A DNA stretch of 64,000 nucleotides from Streptomyces sp. R33 (GTDB taxonomy: Bacteria; Actinomycetota; Actinomycetes; Streptomycetales; Streptomycetaceae), in contig NZ_CP165727.1 of assembly GCF_041200175.1 (NCBI RefSeq), forward strand, positions 6,575,501 to 6,639,500, given 5' to 3'. The notes beneath the pieces were generated by a model that saw nothing but the letters and a program-made list of their open reading frames with translations, was not told the origin of the DNA and did no database searches. The position numbers and the translations under genes were made by a program. Below are positions 1 through 8,643 of this stretch, piece after piece (within the stretch, counting starts at the first letter, position 1; each line of letters starts with the position of its first letter).

Positions 1-1529
1 TGCACGTCGCCGTCCCCTCCGTCACCGAGGACCTGCGCCCGGGCTCGATCGAGCTCCTGTGGATCGTCGACGCCTATCCCCTGGTCTGCGCCGCCCTCCT
101 GATCCTCTTCGGCACCCTCGGCGACCGGGTCGGCCGCCGCCGGATACTCCTGATCGGATACGGGCTCTTCGGTGCGGCCTCCGCCCTGGCGGCCCTCGCC
201 GACAACGCCCAGGTCCTGATCGCCGCCCGCGCCCTGCTCGGTGTCGGCGGCGCGATGATCATGCCCGCCACCCTGTCGATCCTGCGGCAGGTCTTCCCCG
301 ACCGGCGCGAGCGGGCCCTCGCCATCGGTATCTGGACCGCCGTCGCCGCCATCGGCGCGGCCAGCGGGCCGGTGCTCGGCGGCTTCCTCGTCCAGCACTT
401 CTGGTGGGGCTCGGTCTTCTTGATCAACATCCCGCTGATGGCGCTCATCCTGCCGCTCGGGCGCTGGCTGCTGCCCGAGTCGAAGGGGGCCTGCGACGGG
501 CCCTGGGACGTGCTCGGCGCGCTGATGGCCGCCGGCGGTGTGCTCGGCGTGGTCCTCGGGGTCAAGCGGATCGGCGCGGAGCGCCGGCTCCTCGACGCCG
601 AGGCGCTGGTGCCGCTGGTGCTGGGCGCGGTGCTGCTGATCCTCTTCGTCCGGCGGCAGAAGCGGCGTACGCACCCGCTCATCGACATGCGGATGTTCTC
701 GCGCGCCGCCTTCTCGACGTCCGTCGGGTGCATCGTGCTCGCCATGCTGGCGCTGGTCGGTCTGGAGCTGATCGCGGTCCAGTACCTCCAGCTGGTGCTG
801 CACCTCAGCCCGCTGGAGACCGGACTGCGGCTGCTGCCGCTCACCTTCGCCGCGATGGCCGCAGGCGCCACCGGGTCGTACACGCTGGCCCGGATCGGGC
901 CGCGCACGATGGTGTCGCTCGGCTTCGTGCTGACGGCGTTCGCCGTGCTGCTGCTGACGTTCATGGGGCAGCACGACCGGCCGGTGCTCCTCACCGTCGG
1001 GTTCATCGTGCTCGGCTTCGGTCTGCAGACCACGCTGTTCGCGGCGTACGAGTCGATGCTGAGCGAGGCCCCCGCGGACACGGCCGGCGGTGCGGCCTCC
1101 ATAGGCGAGACCTCGTACCAGCTGGGCGCGGGGATGGGCATCGCGCTGCTCGGCAGTGTCATGAACGCGGCCTATGCGCCGGGGCTGCTGCACGTGCCGG
1201 GGGTCTCGGCCTCGGATGCGGCGGGGGCGGCGAACTCTCTGGGCGAGGCGTACCAGATCGCGGGGGCCCTCGGGGGCGCTGCGGGTGATGCGCTGTACGC
1301 GGCGGCGCGGCACTCGTTCGTGCACGGGCTGCACGTCACTCTCGTGGTCAGTGCGGGGTTGCTGCTGGCGGGGGCCGTGATGGCGCTGAAGCTGCCGCGG
1401 GCCATGGAGTGTGCGGAGCCTGCCGAGCGCGGCGCCGATCCCGTACGGCTTCCCGCCCAGGCGGGGCCCGATGCCCAGCGCGTCTGCGCCCCGGCGGCGG
1501 ACCGCGACCGGGCCGTCCGCCCGGCCTGA
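1..1529 (+). CDS. MFS drug:H+ antiporter, DHA2 (14-helix) family, 5' truncated by window edge
   Basis: The reading frame is open from base 3, so the start codon lies before the window. The visible protein begins just before the helix carrying DAYPLVCAALLI. It then shows the cytoplasmic motif GDRVGRRR between helices 2 and 3, and the antiporter motif GPVLGGFLVQ in helix 5, followed by WWGSVFLINIP. This is the pattern of DHA2-type proton-coupled multidrug exporters such as QacA. About 508 residues are visible, near full length for a 14-helix transporter. The last 40 or so residues form a charged, proline-rich cytoplasmic tail. The substrate cannot be read from sequence, and no adjacent regulator is visible. 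Confidence 0.9.
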   Translation, partial: HVAVPSVTEDLRPGSIELLWIVDAYPLVCAALLILFGTLGDRVGRRRILLIGYGLFGAASALAALADNAQVLIAARALLGVGGAMIMPATLSILRQVFPDRRERALAIGIWTAVAAIGAASGPVLGGFLVQHFWWGSVFLINIPLMALILPLGRWLLPESKGACDGPWDVLGALMAAGGVLGVVLGVKRIGAERRLLDAEALVPLVLGAVLLILFVRRQKRRTHPLIDMRMFSRAAFSTSVGCIVLAMLALVGLELIAVQYLQLVLHLSPLETGLRLLPLTFAAMAAGATGSYTLARIGPRTMVSLGFVLTAFAVLLLTFMGQHDRPVLLTVGFIVLGFGLQTTLFAAYESMLSEAPADTAGGAASIGETSYQLGAGMGIALLGSVMNAAYAPGLLHVPGVSASDAAGAANSLGEAYQIAGALGGAAGDALYAAARHSFVHGLHVTLVVSAGLLLAGAVMALKLPRAMECAEPAERGADPVRLPAQAGPDAQRVCAPAADRDRAVRPA

Positions 1530-1629
1530 CGCCGCCTGCCGGACTGAAGTCGGGGGTGGACCGCGGGCGGGTGCGAGGACAAACTTGCACCGCTAGGTTT
1601 TGAACCGCAGGTCCGCATCAGGAGGCGCC

Positions 1630-2799
1630 GTGCCCTTCGTACCCACCGATCCGCTCGGGCTCGACGAGCTCCTCGCGCCCGAGGACCTCGCCATCCGCGA
1701 CACCGTGCGCGGCTGGGCCGCCGACCGCGTGCTCCCGCACATCGCCGGCTGGTACGAGAGCGGCGAGCTGCCCGGGATCCGGGAGCTGGCCAGGGAGCTC
1801 GGCGGGCTCGGGGCGCTCGGGATGTCGCTGGAGGGGTACGGCTGCGCCGGGGCCTCCGCCGTGCAGTACGGGCTCGCCTGCCTCGAGCTGGAAGCCGCCG
1901 ACTCCGGGATCCGGTCCCTCGTCTCGGTGCAGGGCTCGCTCGCCATGTACGCGATCTGGAAGTACGGCTCCGAGGAGCAGAAGCAGCGCTGGCTCCCCGG
2001 CATGGCCGCCGGCGAGCTGATCGGCTGTTTCGGGCTGACCGAGCCCGACGTCGGCTCCGACCCGGCCGCCATGCGCACGTACGCCAAGCGCGACGGCACC
2101 GACTGGGTGCTCAACGGGCGCAAGATGTGGATCACCAACGGCAGCGTCGCGGCCGTGGCCGTCGTGTGGGCGCAGACCGACGAGGGGATCCGCGGGTTCG
2201 CCGTTCCCACCGACTCGGCCGGGTTCTCCGCGCCCGAGATCAAGCACAAGTGGTCGCTGCGGGCGTCCGTGACGAGCGAACTCGTGATGGACGACGTGCG
2301 GCTGCCCGCCGATGCGGTGCTTGCGGGGGTCACCGGGCTCAAGGGGCCGCTGGGCTGCCTCAGCCACGCGCGGTACGGGATCGTCTGGGGGGCCATGGGC
2401 GCGGCGCGCGCCAGCTTCGAGGCCGCGCTCGACTACGCGCGGACGCGGGAGCAGTTCGGCAGGCCCATCGGCGGTTTCCAGCTCACCCAGGCAAAGCTCG
2501 CCGACATGGCGCTGGAACTCCACAAGGGCATCCTGCTCGCCCACCACCTGGGGCGGCGGATGGATGCGGGCACCCTGCGGCCGGAGCAGATCAGTTTCGG
2601 GAAGCTCAACAACGTCCGCGAGGCCATCGACATCTGCCGCACCGCGCGGACCATCCTCGGTGCCAACGGGATCTCGCTCGAATACCCCGTCATGCGGCAC
2701 GCCACGAACCTCGAGTCGGTGCTCACCTACGAGGGCACCGTCGAGATGCACCAGTTGGTGCTGGGCAAGGCGCTCACCGGGCTCGACGCCTTCCGGTGA
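1630..2799 (+). CDS. Acyl-CoA dehydrogenase, glutaryl-CoA dehydrogenase-like
   Basis: This is a flavin-dependent acyl-CoA dehydrogenase of 389 residues. The GTG start at 1630 is chosen because AGGAGG lies at 1620-1625; an upstream in-frame ATG at 1600 lacks such a site. The flavin-region motif GCFGLTEPDVGSD and the C-terminal TYEGT with the catalytic Glu are present. Several features point to glutaryl-CoA dehydrogenase rather than a straight-chain enzyme: an Arg in the DSGIRSLVSVQGS segment, where human GCDH has the Arg that binds the distal carboxylate, plus HKWSLRAS and the LGANGIS..Y..MRHATNLE block. It would convert glutaryl-CoA to crotonyl-CoA in lysine/tryptophan breakdown. No electron-transfer flavoprotein gene is nearby. 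The substrate is inferred from these residues. Confidence 0.88.
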   Translation: MPFVPTDPLGLDELLAPEDLAIRDTVRGWAADRVLPHIAGWYESGELPGIRELARELGGLGALGMSLEGYGCAGASAVQYGLACLELEAADSGIRSLVSVQGSLAMYAIWKYGSEEQKQRWLPGMAAGELIGCFGLTEPDVGSDPAAMRTYAKRDGTDWVLNGRKMWITNGSVAAVAVVWAQTDEGIRGFAVPTDSAGFSAPEIKHKWSLRASVTSELVMDDVRLPADAVLAGVTGLKGPLGCLSHARYGIVWGAMGAARASFEAALDYARTREQFGRPIGGFQLTQAKLADMALELHKGILLAHHLGRRMDAGTLRPEQISFGKLNNVREAIDICRTARTILGANGISLEYPVMRHATNLESVLTYEGTVEMHQLVLGKALTGLDAFR

Positions 2800-2808
2800 G
2801 GGCCCTGC

Positions 2809-3258
2809 TCAGCTCTGGTTGAAGAAGTCGCGTGAGCGGCCGGCGGGCTCGCCGTTCACGATCTGGGTGTCGGCCGGGGTCAGCAGGAAGACCCTGGTCG
2901 CCACCCGCTCGATCGAGCCGCGCAGGCCGAAGGTCAGGCCGGCCGCGAAGTCGACCACGCGCTTGGCGTCGGCCGGGTCCATCGACGACAGGTTCACGAT
3001 CACCGGGACGCCCTCGCGGAACAGTTCGCCGATGCCGCGCGCGTCGCGGAAGCCGTCCGGGGTGACCGTCGCGATGCGCCGGCCCTGCTCGACGGCCGAC
3101 TCCGACGCGACCTTGACCCGGGGGTCGGTGACCCACTGGTCGCCGGGGCCCGATACGGAACCCTGTGCGGCCTCCGCGTAGTCGTCGTCGTAGTAACGCT
3201 CGTCGTCGCTGTCCTCCACGAGACCCAACCAGGCACTCGCCTTGCGTACCGAACCCAT
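2809..3258 (-). CDS. SepF-like cell division protein (DUF552)
   Basis: A 149-residue cytoplasmic protein. An acidic, Tyr-rich N-terminal segment (SDDERYYDDDY) precedes a DUF552/SepF fold at about residues 48-140, with the family pattern DARGIGELFREGVPVIVNLSSM and FAAGLTFGLRGSIERV. SepF proteins tether FtsZ and support the septum. Streptomyces has one canonical SepF beside ftsZ plus shorter SepF-like paralogues. The position next to a DUF5685 gene matches, from memory, the S. coelicolor paralogue SCO1749 (SflA), reported to restrain ectopic FtsZ and DivIVA. No division genes are adjacent, so the paralogue assignment is inference. Its 3' end faces that of the acyl-CoA dehydrogenase across about 10 bases. 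Confidence 0.88.
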   Translation of the reverse strand: MGSVRKASAWLGLVEDSDDERYYDDDYAEAAQGSVSGPGDQWVTDPRVKVASESAVEQGRRIATVTPDGFRDARGIGELFREGVPVIVNLSSMDPADAKRVVDFAAGLTFGLRGSIERVATRVFLLTPADTQIVNGEPAGRSRDFFNQS

Positions 3259-3540
3259 GGACGCCTCCTTTCACCGCAGTCAGTTGTCTTCTCTCCGCTG
3301 CCCCTATGGTCGTCCATGATGCTGACAACGCGCCAAGTGGATAGCCGCCGCGCAGGGGTTTCGTGACGGTACTGGTGCAGAACATCCGTTGCACCGTCAA
3401 GGATCCTGACGGCTACCACTGCTGTCTGAGTGAAAATACGACTGTCGCCGCCGTGTGGGTGACCGGTGGGGACGTACGAGTGAACGATCCGGCTCGATAC
3501 GATGCGCATCACGCACGCGTATGACACACGGGGGACCGGT

Positions 3541-4875
3541 TTGTTCGGCATCGTCAGACCCTGCACGCACCGGCTGGGGGAGCGGTTCAAGACGGAGTGG
3601 ATGGCCCATCTCTGCGGGCTGTGCCTGGCACTTCGCGGGGACCACGGGCAGTTCGCCCGCATCGTCACCAACTACGACGGGCTGCTCGTCTCCGTTCTGA
3701 CGGAGGCTCAGTCGGGGCCGGCGCCCGGCTCGCGGCGCACCGCCGGCCCCTGCCCGCTGCGCGGGATGCGCACCGCCGCGGTGGCCAAGGGCGAGGGTGC
3801 GCGGCTCGCGGCCGCCGTCTCGCTCGTGCTCGCCTCGGCGAAGGTACGGGACCACGTGGCGGACCGGGACGGGCTGTTGGCCCGCGCGCCCATAGCCGCC
3901 GCCGCGCGCAAGGTGGCCCGCGGCTGGGACCGGGCCGGCGCCCGCACCGGGGCGTCGCTCGGCTTCGACACGGCGGTCCTCGTCGACGCCGTGGACCGGC
4001 AGGCCGGAATCGAGACGCTGGCCGGCCCCGGCACGCCGGTGCTCGTCGTCACCGAGCCCACGGAGACCGCGACGGCCGCCGCCTTCGCCCATACCGCGCA
4101 GCTGGCCGGCCGTCCAGGCAACGCGCCCGCGCTCGCCGAGGCAGGCCGCTACTTCGGGCGCCTCGCGCACCTGCTGGACGCCGTCGAGGACCAGGCCGCG
4201 GACGCCGCCGCAGGCGCCTGGAACCCCCTGACGGCCACCGGGACCCCGCTCACCGAGGCCCGGAGGCTGGCCGACGACGCCCTGCACGGCATCAGGCTGG
4301 CGCTGCGCGAGGTCGAGTTCGCGGACGCCGGGCTGGCCCACCGGCTGCTCGTGCACGAGCTGAAGACCTCCGTGGACCGGGCCTTCGGGGTCACGGGCTG
4401 TGGACACGCGGGCATGAACGCCGCGGGGCAGGGCGGGTACGGGGCGCCGCCGCAGGGGTACGGCCCGGGCCAGGCGGGCCCGTACGGCAGCGGCCCGTAC
4501 GCGGGCACCCCGTACGACGGCCAGGGCGCCCAGGGCGGGAACCCGTACGGCGGGAATCCGTACGGCGGGAATCCGTACGGCGGCGGCGCGGGCGGGCCCG
4601 GTGGCCCCTGGACGCCCGGGCCGCCCATGGGCCCCGGCGGCGGCCTTCCCCCGCAGAAGCCGCGCCGCGGGCTGCTCGCCGGCTGCGCCGTGTCCATCGG
4701 GCTGTTCTGCACCTGCCAGCTGTGCTGCGCCGAGCACGAGGGCCCGTGGTCCCGGAAGAAGCGGGACCCGTGGTGCGATGCCTGCGACGGCTGCGACGGC
4801 TGCCCGGACTGCAGCGGCTGCTGCGACTGCTGCAACTGTGACGGGTGCTGCTGCGACTGCGGCTGCGACTGCTGA
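3541..4875 (+). CDS. DUF5685 family protein with Gly/Tyr-rich linker and Cys-rich tail
   Basis: The TTG at 3541 is preferred because it gives the family-typical start MFGIVRPCTHRLG..WMAHLCGLCLALR; an in-frame ATG at 3502 would add 13 poorly conserved residues. The protein is 444 residues. Residues 1 to about 295 form the helical DUF5685 domain, of unknown function, with early conserved cysteines. Next comes a low-complexity linker rich in GYG, PYG and NPYGG repeats (about 300-380), then a short hydrophobic segment, AVSIGLFCTCQLCC. The last 36 residues contain 16 cysteines in CDxC, CDGC and CC patterns, with many aspartates. This may be a metal-binding or heavily disulfide-bonded region. The domain itself gives no catalytic clue, so no function is assigned. 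Confidence 0.85.
   Translation: MFGIVRPCTHRLGERFKTEWMAHLCGLCLALRGDHGQFARIVTNYDGLLVSVLTEAQSGPAPGSRRTAGPCPLRGMRTAAVAKGEGARLAAAVSLVLASAKVRDHVADRDGLLARAPIAAAARKVARGWDRAGARTGASLGFDTAVLVDAVDRQAGIETLAGPGTPVLVVTEPTETATAAAFAHTAQLAGRPGNAPALAEAGRYFGRLAHLLDAVEDQAADAAAGAWNPLTATGTPLTEARRLADDALHGIRLALREVEFADAGLAHRLLVHELKTSVDRAFGVTGCGHAGMNAAGQGGYGAPPQGYGPGQAGPYGSGPYAGTPYDGQGAQGGNPYGGNPYGGNPYGGGAGGPGGPWTPGPPMGPGGGLPPQKPRRGLLAGCAVSIGLFCTCQLCCAEHEGPWSRKKRDPWCDACDGCDGCPDCSGCCDCCNCDGCCCDCGCDC
4540..4584 (+). repeat. Tandem 15-nt repeat coding NPYGG inside DUF5685 linker
   Basis: Three consecutive in-frame copies of a 15-base unit encode Asn-Pro-Tyr-Gly-Gly. They lie in the linker before the hydrophobic segment, and the period preserves frame. 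Copy number would be expected to vary between strains by slippage. Confidence 0.9.
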
Positions 4876-4969
4876 TTCCGCAGCGGCTTGAGGACCCGTC
4901 AGATGCGCACGGGGCCGGACGGCGTACAGGGAGATTCCCGTCCGGGCCCGTGTGGAAGGGTTGAGCGGC

Positions 4970-5791
4970 ATGAGCGATGACGCAGATGATCCGAAGACAG
5001 CCTGGCGGAAATGGCACGAGCATCGGGTGGCTTCCGTGTCCGCCCCCTACGGCCCCCTCTCCCTCATCGGCACCCACTGGCTCTCCGATCACCCGGAAGG
5101 TCGAATTCCGGCCGTTCCGGGGCGCTGGCGCGCCACCGAGGGCGGGGTGGCACTGACCGCCTCCGCCGAGGACGGTCTCAGCCTCGACGGCGAGCCCTTC
5201 ACCGGTGACGCCGTCCTGGCCGCCGACCAGACCCCGCCCGCGCGCTCCCGGATCGTCGCGGCGCAGGACGTCCGGATCACGGTGATCCGGCGCGAGGGGG
5301 AGTGGGCGGTGCGGGTCTTCGACCCCGCCTCCGCGGCCCGTCGGGCCTTCCCCGGCATCGAGGCCACCCCGTACGACCCGGACTTCGTGCTGCCGGGGCG
5401 CTTCCGGCCGTACGGCGAGGACCGGATCGTCCAGGTGGCGAACGCCGACGGCCGGGAGCGCGGGTTCGGCCTCGGCGGCGAGCTGAGCTTCGCGTACCGG
5501 GGCGCCGAACACACCCTCCAGGTCGCCGTCGACGAGGACGACGGCAGCCTCTGGGCCGTGATCGGCGATGCCACCGGAGGGAGTTCCAGTTACCGCTTCC
5601 GCTTCCTCAGGCCGGGAGTTCCCGACCCGGTGGACGGCTCGATCACCGTCGACCTCAACCGGACCGTGCTGCCGCCCTGCGCGTTCGCGGACCACTTCAT
5701 CTGCCCGTTCCCGCCCCCTGGGAACACCCTGCCCTTCGAGGTCGCGGCGGGCGAGCGGAGGCTGAAAGATGCCCTTGCCGCCCGAATCTGA
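4970..5791 (+). CDS. DUF1684 domain-containing protein
   Basis: A 273-residue soluble protein with no signal peptide. The ATG at 4970 follows GGAAGGG at 4954-4960 with nine bases between. The DUF1684 signature is seen in SLIGTHWLSD near the N-terminus, VFDPASAARRAFPGIEATPYDP in the middle, and the C-terminal CAFADHFICPFPPPGNTLPFEVAAGE block. That last block is the most conserved part of the family. The biochemical role of DUF1684 is not established. The gene stands alone, 94 bases after the DUF5685 gene, and may be cotranscribed with it. Confidence 0.88.
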   Translation: MSDDADDPKTAWRKWHEHRVASVSAPYGPLSLIGTHWLSDHPEGRIPAVPGRWRATEGGVALTASAEDGLSLDGEPFTGDAVLAADQTPPARSRIVAAQDVRITVIRREGEWAVRVFDPASAARRAFPGIEATPYDPDFVLPGRFRPYGEDRIVQVANADGRERGFGLGGELSFAYRGAEHTLQVAVDEDDGSLWAVIGDATGGSSSYRFRFLRPGVPDPVDGSITVDLNRTVLPPCAFADHFICPFPPPGNTLPFEVAAGERRLKDALAARI

Positions 5792-5938
5792 CGCCGAGAC
5801 ACTCCCGACAGCGCCGTCCGGGGGCTTGTCAGGGGCACGACGAATCATGTGCGCCCGCCGTACCCCCGGCTGCGCCTCACGGGCTCCGGCGCCCCCCACC
5901 GTCCGCCGGGCCCCCGATCCCTCCCGGGAGGACGAGAA

Positions 5939-6814
5939 GTGAGGATCAAGAGCATCACCCGTACCCGGCTGCTCGCCGTGGCCGCCGGCCTGGCAGCCGT
6001 CGCCGGGCTGGCCGCCCCCACCGCGGCGAGCGCGGACACCGGCTTCAGCGCAGCACGGCTCGCTGCGGCCGGCGCCTCCGTCCAGCGTGCCGACGTCGCC
6101 GGCACCGCCTGGTACACCGACCCCGCCAGCGGGACCCTCGTGGTCACCGCCGACTCCACCGTCACCGCCGCGGACCTCGCCAGGATCCGTACCGAGGCCG
6201 GAGCCGACGCCGCGGCGCTGCGCATCGAGCGGACCCCCGGCAAACTGCGCAAGCTGACCTCAGGCGGCGACGCCATCTACACCTCCGGCTGGCGCTGCTC
6301 GCTCGGCTTCAACGTGCGCAGCGGGAACACGTACTACGTGCTGACCGCCGGGCACTGCACCGACGGCGCCGGCACCTGGTGGACCAACTCCTCGCACACC
6401 ACCACGATCGGCGCGACCGTGGGCTCGAGCTTCCCGAACAACGACTACGGCCTCGTCCGCTACGACAACACCGCCCTGGCCCACTCGGGCACGGTCGGCA
6501 GCCAGGACATCACCAGCGCCGCCAACGCCACCGTCGGGATGTCCGTGACCCGGCGCGGCTCCACCACCGGCACCCACGGCGGCTCGGTGACCGGCCTCAA
6601 CGCCACCGTCAACTACGGCGGCGGCGACATCGTCTACGGCATGATCCGCACCAACGTCTGCGCCGAGCCCGGCGACAGCGGCGGCCCGCTCTACTCCGGC
6701 ACCCGCGCGATCGGCCTCACCTCGGGCGGCAGCGGCGACTGCTCCTCGGGCGGAACGACCTTCTTCCAGCCCGTCGTCGAGGCCCTCAACGCCTATGGCG
6801 TGAGCGTGTACTGA
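5939..6814 (+). CDS. Secreted chymotrypsin-like serine protease, streptogrisin family (S1E)
   Basis: The GTG at 5939 is preceded by GGGAGG and starts a classical signal peptide (basic RIKSITRTR, then an Ala/Leu core ending near ASA at residue 32). A propeptide of about 75 residues follows, of the alpha-lytic-protease type that folds the enzyme and is cleaved off. The mature domain begins near DAIYTSGWRCSLGF. The catalytic triad is His139 (TAGHC), Asp169 (NNDYG) and Ser247 (GDSGGP). Disulfide cysteines flank the His and Ser as in streptogrisins A and B. At 291 residues it matches SprB length. The likely role is extracellular protein scavenging. Confidence 0.93.
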   Translation: MRIKSITRTRLLAVAAGLAAVAGLAAPTAASADTGFSAARLAAAGASVQRADVAGTAWYTDPASGTLVVTADSTVTAADLARIRTEAGADAAALRIERTPGKLRKLTSGGDAIYTSGWRCSLGFNVRSGNTYYVLTAGHCTDGAGTWWTNSSHTTTIGATVGSSFPNNDYGLVRYDNTALAHSGTVGSQDITSAANATVGMSVTRRGSTTGTHGGSVTGLNATVNYGGGDIVYGMIRTNVCAEPGDSGGPLYSGTRAIGLTSGGSGDCSSGGTTFFQPVVEALNAYGVSVY

Positions 6815-6819
6815 CGGGG

Positions 6820-6841
6820 CGGGCGGGTGCAACCCCGCCCG
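6820..6841 (+). terminator. GC-rich hairpin after the protease gene
   Basis: An eight-base-pair stem, CGGGCGGG paired with CCCGCCCG around a six-base loop, starts six bases after the protease stop codon. There is no clear U tract, as is common for Streptomyces terminators. Confidence 0.55.
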
Positions 6842-6889
6842 GACCCGGCACAATCATGAGCCCCCGCCCGAACTCCCGGACGGGGGTCC

Positions 6890-7690
6890 GTGATTGAGGG
6901 AGTGAAGGCGGCGCTCATGAGCAGTGCACCATCCGGCCGGGGCGGCTCCGTTTCCGATGCGCAGCGACGCATCCGGCGCAATCCCTGGCTGTTCACCGTG
7001 CCCCTGGTGCTGCTGTGCCTGCTCGTCGCCGTCCTCGTCTGGGAGGTCGTTCGCGGCAACCTGTCCGAGACGACTCGCGCCCACTGGCCCTGGCGGCTGC
7101 AGCTGATGCCTGAGGAACCCCTGGCCAGCCTGCTGGCCGTGGCGGCCGGCGCCGTGCTCGCCCGCGCCCAGTACGCCCGTACGGTCCGGCCGGTGCTGGG
7201 GTGGCGCTCCGAGTACGTGGCGGGGGAGCTGCCGGGCGAGGCGAAGGCCTGGGTCACGGGCATCCTCAACGGCGGCCAGCACAATGCGGGGCTGCACCGC
7301 GCCGACTACTTCCTGGTGATGGACGGCGATCCGCACGACGGGCCGTTTCCCGAGCAGGCGTGGATGAGCGTGCGCGAGGCCGGCGAGCGACTCGGCGCGG
7401 TGGGGCTGCGGCCCGCGGCGGACTTCCGCCTCGTCACGCTCGGGGCGGGATTTCCGCTGGTGGCGACCGGTACGTACGAGACCATACGGGTGGGGGTGTT
7501 CTCGAAGCGGTTCATCGACGAGGTGCGGGCCTTCCACCTGCGCATCCAGGTCGTGGACAGCGTCGGGGACATGCACGAGCGGATCATCGACTGCCTCAAG
7601 GGGGCCCGGGAGGGCGTGGCCGCGCCCGTGGAGCAGCCCCGGGTGACCCCGCCCGTGCCCGTGCCGCGGACCGGGACGCCAGCCGAATGA
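6890..7690 (+). CDS. Conserved membrane protein of unknown function
   Basis: I do not recognise the family. The protein is 266 residues from the GTG at 6890. An ATG at 6917, preceded by GAAGG with good spacing, is an equally reasonable start. Two hydrophobic segments are seen, at about residues 32-55 (WLFTVPLVLLCLLVAVLVW) and 78-92 (PLASLLAVAAGAVLARA). They are followed by a roughly 150-residue soluble domain with mixed alpha/beta character and a proline-rich end. The soluble part has GDPHDGPFPEQAWMSVREAGERLG and no recognisable catalytic motif. It is flanked by a protease on the same strand and a convergent hydrolase, so context gives little. Confidence 0.7.
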   Translation: MIEGVKAALMSSAPSGRGGSVSDAQRRIRRNPWLFTVPLVLLCLLVAVLVWEVVRGNLSETTRAHWPWRLQLMPEEPLASLLAVAAGAVLARAQYARTVRPVLGWRSEYVAGELPGEAKAWVTGILNGGQHNAGLHRADYFLVMDGDPHDGPFPEQAWMSVREAGERLGAVGLRPAADFRLVTLGAGFPLVATGTYETIRVGVFSKRFIDEVRAFHLRIQVVDSVGDMHERIIDCLKGAREGVAAPVEQPRVTPPVPVPRTGTPAE

Positions 7691-7691
7691 C

Positions 7692-8555
7692 CTAGGCCGA
7701 CAGCCAGTCCAGCGCGTCCGAGAGGGCGTACTGGGCCGCGAAATGGCCGGCTCCGGGCGCGAGCACCGCCGTGCTGTGCCCGATGTGCTGCGCCAGCCAG
7801 TGGAAATGGCCCACCGGTGAGAACACGTCCTCGGCGCCGTGCCAGAGCATGACCCGGCCGGTGATCCCACCCGGCTCGAACCCCCAGGGCCGGCAGAACG
7901 CGAGGGAGTCGTCCAGCCAGCCGTACGCGGAAGTCCGCAGCGCCTCAAGGAAGTTGTCCAGGACGGACCGGCGTACCCGGTCGTCGGCCAGGACCGCCAG
8001 GTCCACGGCGGGGAGGTCCCCGCGCAGGTCCTCGAGCAGCCGGCCCGGATCGCGGCGGATCTCCTCCGCCTGGGGTGTGAGGCGCAGCTCCAGAGCCACC
8101 GGGTCGCGGTCCGCGAGGGTGTAGTGCTCCACGTTGTACGGGGTCATGCCGGCGTACCAGTCGAGTCCGGTGCCGTCGCGCGGCGCGAGACCGACCAGGC
8201 AGGCCGTCGCCGTCACCCGGTCTGGGAGCAGGGCCGCGCAGGCGAGGGCGTGCGGACCGCCCCCGGAGCGGCCGACGACCGCGAAGCGGCCGATGCCCAG
8301 GGCGTCCGCGACGGCGGCGGAGTCGGCGGCCGCGTCGGCCACGCGCCGCCCCGGTGCCCGGCCGGACTTCCCGTAGCCGGGCCGGTCGTAGGCGAAGAAG
8401 CGGACGTGGGGATGGCGCTCGGCGGCGTCGTCGAGCGCGACGCCGAGGCGGCTGCCCGGCATGCCGTGGTGCAGCAGGACCGGCGAGCCGCCGGGAGCCC
8501 CCCACTCCTGCGCGATCAGCTTCCGCCCGTCGCCCCGGCTCACCTCGATGCGCAT
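7692..8555 (-). CDS. Alpha/beta hydrolase
   Basis: A 287-residue cytoplasmic alpha/beta-hydrolase fold. The HHGMPGS segment (about residues 29-35) supplies the oxyanion hole. GRSGGG carries the nucleophilic serine, HGAEDVFSP the acid and GAGHFA the histidine. The preceding FFAYDRPGYGKS block is typical of the family. The protein resembles epoxide hydrolase/haloalkane dehalogenase-like esterases, and its substrate is unknown. It lies on the same strand as the TetR gene at 8644-9267, 88 bases upstream of it, and could share that transcript. Confidence 0.88.
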   Translation of the reverse strand: MRIEVSRGDGRKLIAQEWGAPGGSPVLLHHGMPGSRLGVALDDAAERHPHVRFFAYDRPGYGKSGRAPGRRVADAAADSAAVADALGIGRFAVVGRSGGGPHALACAALLPDRVTATACLVGLAPRDGTGLDWYAGMTPYNVEHYTLADRDPVALELRLTPQAEEIRRDPGRLLEDLRGDLPAVDLAVLADDRVRRSVLDNFLEALRTSAYGWLDDSLAFCRPWGFEPGGITGRVMLWHGAEDVFSPVGHFHWLAQHIGHSTAVLAPGAGHFAAQYALSDALDWLSA

Positions 8556-8643
8556 CCCGGTCCCCTCCCGCTCCGACGCCCCGCTCCTGCGATGGAAGCA
8601 CGGGTCGCGCGGAGGGGAGCGGGAAACGAGGGAACGACGCCCC

